Numbered from the stretch's first letter, positions 12,001 through 25,700 are shown. The stretch: DNA of 64,000 nt from Patagioenas fasciata (GCF_037038585.1 NC_092541.1:1671445-1735444), one strand, 5' to 3'. The notes: generated by a model from the letters alone, not told the origin. Numbers and translations: made by a program.

Positions 12001-15000
12001 CAGAAAGCACAATCACGGGGATTAGTGCTTTTGCAGGCTGGGATTCAAATCTCTATGTTCCATCTTGCAGTAATCAAAGCCATTATGGGGATGGCCGAGC
12101 TGAGCTGCTTCATCCATATGGACAGAGCCACATCAACTCTGGAGAGAAGCAGGAGATCCAGTTGGCAGATGCTGTTATCATGTCCTCCAGCCTCTATAGG
12201 CAATAAGAAAAATGCTGCTGTATTTTGGTACCAACAAAAAAAAAATCATTCCAATCAAATTGACTTCACCCTGCAGGAGATGGGGGGTGATCCCAAAGGG
12301 CCAGTGGTCTGATTGTAGCTCAGAAGGTGACAGAAATGACACCTGGTAGCTGACAGGCAGTAATTAGCAGCCTCTCAGCTGTAGGGCACAAAAGCCTCGA
12401 CCCATGGCTGGCACGTCCAAAGGACAAAAATGGTTTGTACATGTTCAGGATCTGAGAAACAGGCACTCTTAAGCTACTTGCATGGAAGACCCAAGTTATC
12501 CTGCACAGAAGTGTTTGCTTGAAGGGTGCGGGAGGATTGAAACTTCCCAGGCAAGCTCACTGCTGCCCTAACAGTCCTGGTTTCCTTTGCTGGGTCTCAT
12601 CTAAATCCCCTTTATTGTGATTTCGCTAGGATAAGGCGAGATGAATTGGGAATGAAGAGTGAGCACAGACTCCTGGGTGAAAACAGATCCTTTCATCTTA
12701 CAAACATTTCTGGTAAGAGCGATGGGAGGAGATTATTAAACAGATGAAGAGAGTAAACCGTAGCACTCGCCTGAGGCATTGCAGTGGAATGACAGTGAAT
12801 TAAGGGTGAATGCTTTAACTTCTGAGCGCACAGACACCAAAGTGAGCACGTTTTCTCCAGGTCTGTTTTGAACACAGCAGCCCCAGCCTGTTGTAAAAGC
12901 CCCCCAGTTTTGCCGAAATACACAGCGGTGCCGGCTGCTCACAGGGTTCGTCTTCATTCTGGTGCCAGGCAGTCAGTTCTGTGATATAAATCAGGGAGGC
13001 CTGATTAAAAGGGAAAACAATAACAGAGAGAGAGTGAAGGAATGTCGGCTCTGCTTGAAACGTGGTGCGTGCTGAGCTCAACAAGAACCAGTGCGGAGTA
13101 TCAGGATGTTCGGATGCTCTGCAGGCTGAGCAGTGCTGGTTCCTGTGGTTATAAATGCCCTTATTCTGGGCTGATCTGGAAGTGTTTATATAGCTCTCTG
13201 GGTGCTGGATCAACACAGAAACAACGGTTAAACTGTGTGTCATATATATAGGGAAGAGATGGGAAAAGGTCTTAAACCCGCTAGTTCCATTTAACACATC
13301 AGTGGAAAGCATCAGGGAACAAAACTTTGAAGGCTCTTTAAATAAACTCAGAAAGGAAAAGTTCATCCTGTCCACAGAATGGATCTTCTCTGTTTTATAG
13401 ATATTCACGTAGTTAAATATTTAATAATAAATACATTAAAATATGCGACAAGGGAATTCAATTTATGCAAGACCATGAAACAGCTGCACAACCTCCCAGT
13501 ATGGACAAGTCCTTCCTGTGAATAAGCACATATAGAAATAATCTACAAATAAAATAGGAAACAATGTAGATTTTCAGTGAGTACATAGATGAGGAGACTC
13601 TTTTGGCAAATGTTTTTACTCTTGTTTTAACAATTCCAGATAATTTTTTGCTCATTGTCACTAACACACCCAGAGATTGTCTGTGAAAAGCATCTATAGA
13701 GAATATCACTGGAATCACTGATGGAGATTCATCTGTCATAACCAATTTAACGTAATATAGCAGAATATGTGACCAGAAGGACATTGCTCAGACACAAAGG
13801 TAAAACTACATTAAAAAGAAGCAGTATTTTGCATATAGTAAACTCCATTTTTCAGCACCAATAACAGAACAGAGAGTGTTTGTGCTGCTGAGATGACACC
13901 ACAGTCCCCCAGCTGTCAGTCAAGGAGAAATTAGCACATCATCGAGCTGCTTGAAATCTTTCATCACCTTTGAGCATGGAGTATATCAAATAGCGAGATA
14001 ACATCAGAGAGCTTTTGAAAGAGATTGCATAAGAAGCAATAAAGCAATGCTGGCAAAAGCACAGCGCAAAGGACGGGACAATGGATTCCGAAACAAAATG
14101 TTAAATTATCCTTAATGTAACACGAAAAAGACCAGGAGTTAAGAGGCAGAAATAGGGTTTGTAAGAGAATCGTGCACATGGAGACTGACAAGAGGGTGGA
14201 AAAACCAACAGCAGCATTTAATCGGCTTCAAATGGAGCTCTGGCCACAAGGACTGAGCCGTGTTGGGGTCTGCGAGGAGAGCGGACACAGAACCATAGTA
14301 ATTTGGGGTCCATGGGCAGCAAGGGCACAAATGCTGTTGGTTTTGCTGTTATTTGTGGCTAAGCGATAGGGCTGGGCTGTTTGCATGAATTAAGTCTCTG
14401 TTATATTAAAAAATAAGATGCGCATTTCTCATAAAAGCTCACAGTGTAAGAGCAGGGCTGAGGGGATGCCGAGGAAATAACATTCTGCATTTGAGCCAGA
14501 ATATTTCCTTTTCACCCAGGATAAAGATGAACCATTACAACACCAGCCTATTTTTGTAGGTGACAGTCATCCGGAATCAGAGCCAGAACTGCTTGATCAA
14601 ACTCAGATTCTTCAGATCTTTCAGAAACACGCAATTCTGTGTTCAGATGCTCTGCTGAACCTCAACGCCAACGACTGAGCCCGAAACCCATTCACAAGTC
14701 CCTCTTGGGCAAACAGCTGGGGATCAGCACAAGACCGAATTATGGAGCAATTTCTTTTGGGCTCTGTCTCAACAGTCTGATTTCAATCGATTTGTGTAAA
14801 AAGCCTTTCAGCTTTTCTCTCAAAATACTATTACAGAGACTCAAGGATCTCTGCATTAAGAGCAGTATATATAATTCTCTATCACCTGTAATATATAACA
14901 CAGTAACAATAGAGAGAATGAGCAATTCTATATTAAATCACAAAGTATCTTCCCACACAGGAGTTTGTAGGTCATTGTCTGCATTAACGCAGCTTTTAAT

Positions 15001-15476
15001 AGTGCTACAATTGATGTCATAATACAACTAAAGTAGCCTTAACCTTCCTACATTTTACTTCAACAGCTCTTTGGTGAAAAAAACCCAGTATTTTTGACTC
15101 TGCCAAGTGTCACTTTGAGATTTGGGTCTTGTCTTTTTTATTTTAGGGAAAAACCAAGGACAAAAATTCTCTCTGTATAGTTCCATCAGGTGCACATTAT
15201 CTCAACTTTTGCTTCATCAGGATCCTGTACAAAGTGGCTTTTCCACCGGAAAGCAGACCCAGTCTGCAGGAGGCAAAAGTCTACCTGTTTCAGAAAAAGC
15301 TACATGGAAAGGATGCCACCCAAGAGAAATGAAATGTTCGGTCTTAAACAAACACCATAAAGCCAGCAATGGGCTAGATTGCCGGAGATATCGGCATAAA
15401 AATATTGTTCAGCAAATTATTCTTGGCACAAACAACAAGGTTGGTAAATGCCCCGGGAGAAGGAAACACCCTGATG
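9090..15476. other. intergenic region between KRT9-like copies 1 and 2
   Basis: No gene or recognisable transposon is seen in this 6.4 kb. Open frames are short and unlike any protein I know. The part from about 10380 to 11480 is AT-rich, with many TAAT-type homeobox-like cores and no obvious repeat, so it could hold regulatory DNA. That is inference from composition only. Confidence 0.6.
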
Positions 15477-15504
15477 GTGACACCCATTGTCAAATGTATA
15501 AATA
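15477..15504 (+). promoter_or_regulatory. core promoter of KRT9-like gene 2
   Basis: GTGACACCCA at 15477-15486 precedes TATAAATA at 15497-15504 with exactly the same 20-base offset as in copy 1. The ATG follows about 100 bases downstream of the TATA box at 15598. Confidence 0.8.
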
Positions 15505-15597
15505 GAGAGAGCTGGGGATGAAAATTTGCAGTCCTGAATCTTATCAGGCTGTGCAGCTAAGCTTGGGATTGTGGTTTGACTCTGACCCACTGCCACT

Positions 15598-18500
15598 ATG
15601 AGCTGTGGCACCAAATCCTCATCTAGTATCACTAGAATGAGCAGCGGAGGCGGTGGTGGCGGTGGTGGAGGTGGTGGCGGAGGTGGTGGCGGTGGTGGAG
15701 GGGGCAGCAGCTGCGGAGTCCGTAAATCGGGTGGATACTCCTCGGTGTCCACTAGAAGATACACCTCGTCCGGAGGAAGCGGAGGCTTCTCTGGGAGAAG
15801 CTTTGGTGGAGGAGCTTCCAGGAGCAGCTATGGAGGCGGCTTTAGCAGTGGCAGCTGCGGAAGGATTAGCTATGGGAGAATGGGTGGTGGGAGTTATGGA
15901 GGAGGAATGAGCTGCGGAAGCATGGGAGGGGGATTTGGATCAGGCGGAGGTGGTTTTGGGGGAATGGGAGGTGGTTATGGAGCTGGCCTCGGCGGAGGGA
16001 GCTTTGGCGGTGGTGGATATAGTGGAGGTGGATTTAGTGGGTTTGGGGGCAGTGGTGGCTTTGGTGGAGGTGGTGGTGGCTTTGGTGGCGGTAGTTTTGG
16101 TGGAGTAGGGTTTGGTGAAGACGGCGGTTTGCTCTCCACAAATGAGAAGTTGACCATGCAGAACCTCAACGATCGCCTGGCTTCTTACATGGATAAAGTG
16201 CGACACTTGGAGGAGGAAAATACTCAACTTGAACACTTGATCAGGGAGTGGTACAAAAATCAAGGTCCCAGTGGCACCAGGGACTACAGCCACTACTACA
16301 GAACAATTGATGAACTGCAAAACCAGGTATGATACGATTTGACTGACTTTGAACAGATTCTTATTAGAATGGCACCTGCCTCCTGCAGCACGATGTCCCC
16401 ATTTGGGGTGATCCGTTCCCTCCTGTGTTTTAGTCAAAGAGCGGAGTGGTGTTGGGACAAAGTTGGTTCTTCTCTGCTGTGGGTGCTCTGCACCTTTTGG
16501 CGCGGTGTTTGGTGCGATGGTAGCATTGCCACTGCAATGTTTGGTGCTGCTACTGCCCATATTGATCGCATCTTTTTTCGAATAGACATGCGCATTTAAT
16601 CTAATTCTAGTCCTCAGCCATTTAATGGTCCCATATCTCCAGCACTAATATGGTTGTTGCCAAATGCAATGGGAATTATGTTGTCCCACTGTTTTTGCCA
16701 TGTGGCGTTTATTCAGCTATTCTTTCCAATGAGGTATTACATTTTTAATGGATGTTTGTAAACCAAAACTGACAGCAAAGGCACTTCAACTGGAAGCAAT
16801 ACACTCTTCTCTCTATATATAGCTCCTGCACCACTAGTCAGGCTTGACGTTACCATAAAGATACTCCACAACGTGTTTCTGCACAGGTTTTCCTTCCCTC
16901 TGTCTGTGTGTCAGCCTGGAAAGACACCTGAGCGAATAACATCTGCCCTCTCCTTTTCAGATTGTGGGTGCAAACGTGGACCTCAACAAGATCCTTCTTG
17001 ACATCGACAACACCAGAATGACAGTGGATGACTTCCGACTGAAGTGAGTCCTGTCCTCCTGTCCCGCTCCATCTCGCCTCCCTTTACCCCCATGAGTTCA
17101 TATTGCAAATTGACCTTTGTAGATGCTACAGCCTCCCGGCTCCCATGACATAAGATATAATTGTTGGGAAAAGCATTCTGAGAATGATTTTGTTAGGTTT
17201 TCGTCATTATTTTTCTCCAGACGAGTTATTGAAGAGTGCTCATGCTAAGTTTCTTTATCCTTGCATGTAGATTTATAAGCATAATCCTCATCATATAAAT
17301 CTCATACACAGAAATTCTACTGAGATAAAACGAATTATTGGAGATGGAAAGAGAATTAGGCTCTTTCTTTTAAGAATTGAACAGTGGGATTAAAGACCAA
17401 AGATACACTGATCTTTCTTGTCTGTGGTTTAGGTATGAAACTGAATACACGCTGCACCAGAGCGTGGCAAGTGACATCAATGGATTACGTCCCCTCTTGG
17501 ATCAACTGACTCTGGCCAGGTCTGACTTGGAGACACAGTTTGAATCCCTAAAAGAGGAGCTGATCTATCTTAAGAAGAACCATGAAGAGGTAAGTTTCTC
17601 CACACTTTAAAATAATAACTCAGGAGAACTCAGCACTCAGAGAATTTCCTGTGGATTTCTTCCACCAGCAGCAACAGGATTTTGGCTGGTGGTGACACAA
17701 CGTGACACACTCTGGCTTTGATTTTCAGGAGTATGTAGCATCCATAGCTGACCACAGCTGATGCAGTAAGACATCCAGGTCAGCACGTGGCAAAATGAGC
17801 CCAGGAAAACGAATGGCTGTCAGTACAAAGTGCGGAACTCGGGGAGGAAAATCATAAAGAATATATGGAGGAATTATTCCCTTTCACGTCAAGGGTAGAC
17901 GAGAACCCTTTGCAGGGGCAAATCCTCTCTGAGGATTTGTGTCCCTTTCTTTTCCTGTATTTGAAACTATTACACGTCTCTTTGCCTTCACCCTATGAGA
18001 ACCTGGTGATTTTTTTATTCTTCTTTTATTTTTATTTTAGGAAATGAAAGGACTGCAAACACAATCTGGTGGTGACGTTAATGTGGAGGTCAATGCTACT
18101 CCTGGTGTTAATTTGACAGAGAAATTAAATGAAATGCGCCGTGAATACGAACAGCTTATTGAGAACAACCGGAGAGAGGTGGAAAGCTGGTACGAAGCCA
18201 AGGTAAAGCACAGATTTTGTTCTTTTACTAAATCTTTCACAAAGAACTGGACCCATTTACATCCAGCAGAGGAAAAGTGACGGATCACATGTTATTTAAC
18301 GGACATTAAATTTAAAGGACTTTAAGCAGTTTACAGTAACAGGTCAGTTCTGGAGTATTAAGGTTATGTGGTAAAGAATGTAAAGTCTCTGGGTTCCAGT
18401 AGCAAGTGGATTACATGGTGTGAGTTGGTAGAGAGGCACGTGGGACACAGTCCACGTCACATTTGTATTTATTCTTATTAATTGCTTTCTCAATGCTTTT

Positions 18501-20129
18501 ATGACCACCCCACGATGTTTTCTTATTATCAAAAATGCCTCAAGTTTCTGTGTGAATGTTTCAGATGGAAGAAGTTAATCAACAAGTCCACTCAAGTGGT
18601 CAGGAGATACAATCAAGCAACCAACAGATCTCGGAGCTGAGACGCGAATATCAAAGCCTGGAAATTGAACTGCAGTCCCAGCTCAGCATGGTAAGTATGG
18701 GCATTTGCTTCTGCTTCACCTGTGACACGTGTCACAAGAAGGAAGGAAAGGTGACACACCACATTGCCATAAACCCTCTGTTTGGCTTTCCATTCGCAGA
18801 TAGACTCTTTGCAGTCCAACCTGGAGGACACAGAACGTCGCTACAACATGCAGCTGCAGCAGATCCAGAGCATGATCAGCCCCTTGGAGGAGGAGCTGGC
18901 CAGTATCCGCTGCGAGATGGAGAATCAGAACCAGGAGTACAAGATGCTCCTGGGCATCAAGACCCGCCTGGAGCAGGAGATCGCTCAGTACCGGGCGCTG
19001 CTGGAGGAGGGACAGCAGGACCTCGTGTATGTATCTGCTACAAGAACACAGCATTATGCAAAAGCCGGGGTTGCTAGATCAGTCCAAGCTAGAGTGCGGT
19101 AACACCGAAAGAGCAGCAAGGCTGAATCTTGCAAGAAGTATCTGGGCAGAATGTGGTAAAAGCAAGAACTCTTGCATTCAAGCTTAAAATGAAAGAGAGG
19201 TTGACTTTTGGCACTGCATCAGTTGTCTTGTTGATCTGTGCCAGGTTCTGAAGAGAAGTACAGATGAGAGCAGCACAGGCAGTGCCTGTAAATAGGTCTG
19301 AAAGCAAACCCATGTTTGATTAACTTTTCTTCTCCTTCTTCCTCTCTCCTTGCAGAATCCCAGGAGGAGGATTGGGAGGAGGCATAGGAGGTGGTAGAGG
19401 AGGAAGTGGTGGCTTTTCTTCTGGAGGAGGAAGAGGAGGAGGAGGAGGAGGTGGTAGCATCAGTGGTGGCTACGGAGGTGGTGGAATGTCCTCCGGCAGT
19501 GGAATAGGAGGAGGCAGCTGCGGTGGAGGAATGGGAGGAGGAAGCTTCGGAGGAGGAGGAGGAGGAAGCAGCGGTGGCTCCAGTGTTGTTGCTGGAGGAG
19601 GAGGAGGAGGAGGAGGCGGAGGATGCGGAGCAAGAACCTCAGGAGGCGTCAGCAGTTCCCACTCCTACTCTTCATCTTCCCATTCTCAGTCCTGCAGGAG
19701 CGGTGGCGGAAGCCAAGGTGAGAATTGTTGTACGGTCACGCTGTTCTCAGTCCCGTCCTTACTCATTTATACACTGTATCAACACGCTCTTCCAGAGGGA
19801 AACGGTACCCAGGATAAATTAAAATCTCTGGAAAGCGTTAGATTTACTTTTATTAAGAATTCTTTCCTATTTGTGTGCAAAGGATCAACTCTGCTTAAGA
19901 AACACACACTCAATTTCTGTTCAGTTTTGTGGGCGAGGTCAGCTAATCATAAAAACCTGAGCTGTTTTTCTTCATCTCTCTCATTCTCTGCGGAACTTCA
20001 TAAAAACTGCTGCTTTTGGAAGGCTTATGGTCACCTATCACACATACAAGTTTATTTTCTGTTTGGTCAGAGATTCAGTGCCAGTACTGCAGCAATTAAT
20101 TCTTTCCTTATTTCCAAACAGGATACTGA
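15598..20129 (+). CDS. type I keratin, KRT9-like (copy 2)
   Basis: This is the largest keratin here, 617 aa. Coding exons: 15598-16326, 16961-17043, 17433-17589, 18041-18202, 18565-18690, 18800-19026, 19356-19717, 20122-20129. The head (residues 1-182) begins MSCGTKSS and contains an uninterrupted run of 20 glycines (residues 17-36), then Ser/Tyr glycine loops. The rod starts at [13 protein letters not shown] (190-202; Met where Leu is usual) and ends in exon 6. The tail of about 120 residues is Gly/Ser-rich. The final exon codes only for GY plus the stop, comparable to the GPRY end of human KRT10. [18 protein letters not shown] and [11 protein letters not shown] point to KRT9. Gly-rich ends of this kind are typical of keratins in cornifying epidermis. 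The exon 6 donor was chosen at GTATGT (19027), which keeps the 227-nt length and frame of its neighbours. Confidence 0.9.
15646..15705 (+). repeat. GGN trinucleotide repeat (poly-Gly)
   Basis: Twenty consecutive GGN codons, mixed GGT/GGC/GGA/GGG, encode a glycine run in the head of KRT9-like copy 2. It may be length-polymorphic. Confidence 0.85.
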
Positions 20130-20424
20130 ACACCGTTGGACTAAAAATCTGAGGATCCTGCAGCCCAAGACCTTTCAAACCGTAACTGGCCCAAATCCCT
20201 ACGTTCCCCATGCAATGTGCTGAGCAAAGATGGATGTTTTACCAGCTCCTTGGTGTTGCTGATGCCGTCCAAGCCGCTCAGATGCCACCTGCCCACCTTC
20301 ACACACACCCCACGCTGCTTCTGCCCCAACGCTCTGCGGCTTCAGTCACTGGCGCTTGAGCTACTCGCTTTCCAGATTCAACCTGTTCATTACTCAGGTT
20401 GTTCTGTATCAAGAAAATGTCGCT

Positions 20425-20430
20425 AATAAA
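20425..20430 (+). terminator. poly(A) signal of KRT9-like copy 2
   Basis: AATAAA lies 296 bases after the stop codon and is followed by T-rich sequence. It is the first good signal after the gene. Confidence 0.8.
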
Positions 20431-20434
20431 ACTT

Positions 20435-22653
20435 CATTTCTGTTCAATGCAACCACAATCCCGTTTGGAGGGTTTTTTTCCATTCTGCAGGTGTAAACAC
20501 TTAAAAAGAAAACTCAAAGCCACGCCAACACGCGCCCTCAGGTAGAAAAGATTGATGGTGAAGTTTTTAAACAGGACACACAGAAATCCGAGCTGCAAAG
20601 GCTGGTGGAGCATCCTGGGTAAACAAGGGGCCGCAATTAGTGAAGGTGGATTTCACTTGAACTTGAACTTGCGGCCGAGGTGCTGGTGCTCAGGGAGTGG
20701 CCTCTAGTGGTGAACGAACAGCCAAAGCAAACTTGGGTTTGTGGTGGAGGAGCCAGCACCACCGATTAAAGGTGAAACAGATCGACACACCAGGGTGTGG
20801 ATCGAGAGAACAGATGCAAAATTTATCTCCATAAACACAGCTCACGTTGCCATGAAAACTTTCTCAACACTTGGAAACCATTTAGGGAGGCAGAAACACT
20901 TGAGCGACCCCAAACCCAAGTCTGGTTTTGTTTGCGTTGTGCTTGCGTGAACTTTGCAGACTTGTTAAACCCACTTTGTGTGACACGAACCCTTCCAGCG
21001 ACACACAACAGAAAGAAGGAGATTCTAGGAGATTCTATTTCTTTGGTTTAGATACTTGTTCTACACACACCATGTAGAAAGAGCAGTGATGTTCACATCC
21101 AATGGTGCGTGGGTTATTTCAAAGTAACCAACTGTGCTTACACCAGGGCCCTCTAGAGGGTATTGCTACCTCTTGCGCCTCCTGTGTTAAAACTGCCTCC
21201 ACAGGTGCCAATCTACACTTTTAATTAACCTTTAAAGGGTTCCTCTCGTAATTTCCTGGCTGCCCAAGAGGCACTGAGTGTTGGGCACCAAGGAAATTAC
21301 ACACTGTCCTCAAATTCCAACAACCCTCCTGCCTCTGCTGGACACCTTCAGCTGGAAGGTGACTCCAGCCCTTGTCACTCTTCTTTTGCTAATTTTTAGG
21401 AGCTTATTTCTTCTTCTGTAATATGGAACCTCTTCCTAAAACACTTCTAGATTGAATTCCCCCCTCGCTGTGGATAAGGTGATTTGGGGATGGAAATTCA
21501 CAGCAGGTTCCACCAGCTCCTTGTGCTTGCTTTGTACTGCGAAGTCACTACAATTTCTGCGGGAGCTTTTGTGCTGGTATTTAATACACACCTGGAAACG
21601 CCAGAATTTGTTTCCGTTCAAGGTTTTTCTGAGTTTCACAGAAGCTTGACTGGTAAAGATGGAAAAAGCAACTCACTGACCATCCCATATTGCACAGGCG
21701 GTGGAAAAAACCACACAATTGTTTCTGACTCCGTGTTTTGTGTTGCAAGATGCTCACCGCTGGCAAATACAATTCACTGTAATGAGTTCAGATAATGATT
21801 ATATTTTTTATGATCTAATCTTTGGTGCTGTATCTTTTCATCAAACATTTTTGGCTGCATTATACAATTAAAGGACATAGTCTGAGAAGTGACTGGTTTT
21901 GATATGATTATGAAAATATGAAATATCAAATGTTTGTCCTCTCAGTTTCCTCCAGGTCCATTTAAAACAGTTAAGATAAAACTTTAATATGTTTGACAGC
22001 AAAGTTTTAGTATACTTTCCTTTGTACCATATTACTTTTGTGGCTTTCACCCAGTTTTCCTCAACAAGAAAAACGATGCAATAACCACCCTGCACTTTCA
22101 GAAAACCTTAAATACCATCAGGACCTTCCTCAGTATAATCAGTGACAACAGAGAAAAGGATTTAGTGTAAAGTTCTCGTCTATAACAGGCATGGGAATGC
22201 AGTTCTAAATATAATTCAATTCAGTAAATGTAAGTAGATTTCTAAATAGCTAATGTAAATTTTGAGAAAATGAATGAAAGAAGAGTCCCTTAGAGGCTGC
22301 TGGTCTTACGAATCATAGTCTGTGATCACAGGAGGAAGACGAAACCTGAAATACCGAATTTCGCCACACAGAAGACGAGGAGACAGACAACCAAGGTGGA
22401 GTCTTCATTAACGCCTATTACCAGCGATATATTGCCAGATTAATAGAAGCTATGAGATACATTATCCAACAAACTATCCAACAAAGAGACGCCCACATAA
22501 AATTATAGTGCCTGCTTTGTATGAATCAACACAGACATACTTGAACACAATGGTAATGCGTTTTCCTAAGCCCAGACAAAATTCCCTTAGCACATCACTT
22601 TTGGCAGGAGCACCAGGGCTGGCAAAGCCCATGGGAAGCTGGACTGCTGGGAG
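20435..22653. other. intergenic region between KRT9-like copies 2 and 3
   Basis: No gene is seen in this 2.2 kb. It holds a CTCF-like motif (20697-20710) and otherwise unremarkable, partly AT-rich sequence. Confidence 0.6.
20697..20710 (-). promoter_or_regulatory. CTCF-like motif (candidate insulator site)
   Basis: On the minus strand the core reads CCACTAGAGGCCAC, matching CCASYAGRGGGCRC at 13 of 14 positions. It lies about 270 bases after the poly(A) signal of KRT9-like copy 2. Binding is inferred from the motif alone. Confidence 0.4.
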
Positions 22654-22678
22654 GTGACACCCACCCGTAGGTATAAAG
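22654..22678 (+). promoter_or_regulatory. core promoter of KRT9-like gene 3
   Basis: GTGACACCCA at 22654-22663 precedes TATAAAG at 22672-22678, 18 bases later. The arrangement is as in copies 1 and 2, and the ATG at 22774 is about 100 bases downstream. Confidence 0.75.
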
Positions 22679-22773
22679 AGCCACAACCAAGGAGAGGAGC
22701 CCCACTTGGATTCGCTGTTCCAAGCTGTGCTGTGGGCTTTGCATTTGGGGCTGCTGACCTGATTCGTGACACC

Positions 22774-25700
22774 ATGAGCTGCAGCATCAAGAGAACGTCC
22801 AGCACCTCTTACCGGAGCGGTGGAGGCACAGGGGGCTGCGCTGGCGGCAGCGGCAGGAGCTCCTCCGTCTCCTGCCGGCGATACGCCTCCTCGGTCATAG
22901 GCGGTGGGAGCTACGGAGGGGGAGCTTGCAGCATCGGCTACGGAGGAGGCATGAGCGCCAGCAGCCTTGCTGGTGGCTTTGCTGGTGGCTTCGGTGCTGT
23001 GGGGGACATCCTCCTGAGCGGCAATGAGAAGGTCACCATGCAGAACCTCAATGACCGCCTGGCTGCTTATCTGGACAAAGTGCGCAGGCTGGAGGAGGAA
23101 AACGCTCAGCTCGAGCTCCACATCCGCGAGTGGTACAGGAAACAAGCGCCCAGCGTCTCCAAGGACTACACCTCCTACTACCAGACCATCGAGCAACTCC
23201 AAAATCAGGTAGGACAGTCCTATGTATCGTGTTCTCATCTCCCTCATGCTATTCCCACCTGGAAGGGTTTCCAAGGATTCCAAGGGGGTGGGAAGGAGCT
23301 GCTGGACACCTTGCTGGTGGCACCATGGGCAGAGACCTGCTGAGCTGCGCCTCCCACCTCCGAGCACCCCACAAGCGAAAGGGACGTGTGTTGGGGACAC
23401 AGCTGAGGCATCAGGGAGGGCTCCACCAGCCCCAAACGTGCTGCCGCACGCAACTGAAACCCCACGGTGCACGGCGGTTCCAAACCAGCCAGCTGTGGTT
23501 TCCAGTTTCTCTGCGGAATGAAAAGCCACAAAGCCAAAGCACCTGGACTGCAAGATCTGAACTCCCTTTGTCTCCACACACTCTCACATATTGTAGATGG
23601 TAGGACCAAGGGCTTCCCTTACAACCATAGGTACCAAGAAAATAGAGTAAGCAGACTGTGAAGAAGTACATTGCAGGAAAAGGGGGAATACATTCCTTGA
23701 GATACATGGAGAACTCTCTCTAACTTGCGAAAGAGAAGCAAAGAGTAGGGATTTGGGGGAATGGTATCTAATAGCCTGAGTTTCCTTGAAAAGTAACTTT
23801 GGAGCATTACCCTCTCATATGGCTCCTGCATTACCACAGGAGACAATGCCAAGACCCACAACAAAGTCCTACCAAAGATTTGGGTCTTTGTTCTTCTTGT
23901 CTTAAATGCCTCAAACACAAAAAGACCCCTCTCCTACCTGCTCTTTTTCAGATCATTTCTGCCACTGTGGACAATAACCGACTGCTTCTGGACATCGATA
24001 ACAGCAAGATGACTGCTGAGGACTTCCGAATGAAGTGAGTACTGCTCTGTGAACCTCGCATGTCTTTCAGGCCCTGCTCATCATCTCAGAAGACAAGGCA
24101 GCACCGCCCTGAGTACTGTTACTGAGTCTTCATCAACTCATCTCCCTGTTTCTGTCTCTCTTTTCTGTGGTACAGGTACGAGAACGAGCTGGTCATCCGT
24201 CAGACTGTGGAGTCTGATATCAATGGCTTGAGAAATCTCCTGGATGACTTGACTCTGGTTAGATCTTCACTGGAATCTGAGCTGGAGTCCTTGAAGGATG
24301 AGCTGATAGCTCTTAAGAGAAACCATGAGGAGGTACGATCCCATAATCACCACACCACAGCCCTTTGATTCTTCAGAATCCCCCAAGTTGCTTATCAAGT
24401 CCATTCAACCTTTGTACCTTAATCTGCCCACTGTCCCCAAGACAAGAAATGACCCGGGCTCTTTGTTTCTCCCTTTGCAGGAGCTCAGGCAGCTCCAGTC
24501 TCAAACTACGGGTGACGTGAGCGTGGAGGTCAATGCTGCTCCTGGCCAAGACTTGACCAAGATCCTGAATGATCTGAGGAATGAATACGAGCAGATCATT
24601 GAGAAGAACCGCAGAGAGGTTGAGCAGTGGTACGAAGTCAAGGTACGGAGCAATGAACCGGGTGGAGGATCCTCCCGGGGGAAAGCACAGACACCCTGCA
24701 ACTGGGTGTGCAAAGCCCTTGCTAAAGGGCGATCTTCACTCTCAGTCAGCAAATCTGCTCCCTGAGGGTGTTTCGTAACTCACAAAGTGTCTTGGGCTTT
24801 GACTTGTACAGATTGAAGAAGTCAATCGCCAGGTCACCTCGAGCAGCCAGGACATGCAGACCAGCAGCCACCAGCTCACCGAACTGAAACGCGAAACGCA
24901 GAACCTGGAGATCGAACTGCAGGCGCAGCTCAGCACGGTACCTGGGGCACGAGCGCCAAGGGCACGTCCCTCCTGGCAAGGGGCAGCCAGGGGAGAGCTC
25001 TGCTCCTCAACTCCCGCATCTCCCCTTGCAGAAATCCTCCCTGGAAAACTCCTTGGCGGAAACCGAATCCCGCTACGCCTTCCTGCTGCAGCAGATCCAG
25101 GCGCAGATTAACTGTGTGGAGGAGGAGCTGGCCAGTATCCGCTGCGAGATGGAGAGTCAGAACCAGGAGTACAAGATGCTCCTGGGCATCAAGACCCGCC
25201 TGGAGCAGGAGATCGCTCAGTACCGGGCGCTGCTGCAGGAAGGGCAGCAGGACATTGGGTACGTATTCGGTCTGCAAGTAAGGGCATAAATTCTACCATG
25301 GTCTATTCTATTGGGACTGATCAAAAGCAGAGTAGAACGTTTTACCAGTCTGTAGTTGAAATCTGAATACAACGGATTTTTTTCACAGCGTCTACACTGA
25401 AATGTATATATCATAAACTTAATAAGTACATCGAACACAGAGGGAAACACAAAGCATATAGTTTCTGACATATTTTCAGTTAATCAGCTCCTCTCAGCCT
25501 GTGCAGAGAATTCCATGAGAGGAATCAGCGCAGAACCAGACTGCAGCTTTCTGCCCCCATCAGCAGGTGAACCAGCACAGCTGCACTGAGAGCAGAATTA
25601 CACTTCCACAGCCTTGTTATTCCTGCTTCTACAGTTCTGCAGGAAAACACAGCTTAAGGGCATGAAACAAAAGCAATATAAAGAAATATTTGCAAAGTCC

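Noticed and set aside
22474-23577. 367-codon open frame on the minus strand
   Set aside because: It is antisense to exon 1 and intron 1 of KRT9-like copy 3. Its length follows from the GC- and glycine-rich coding of the real exon; it has no recognisable domain.
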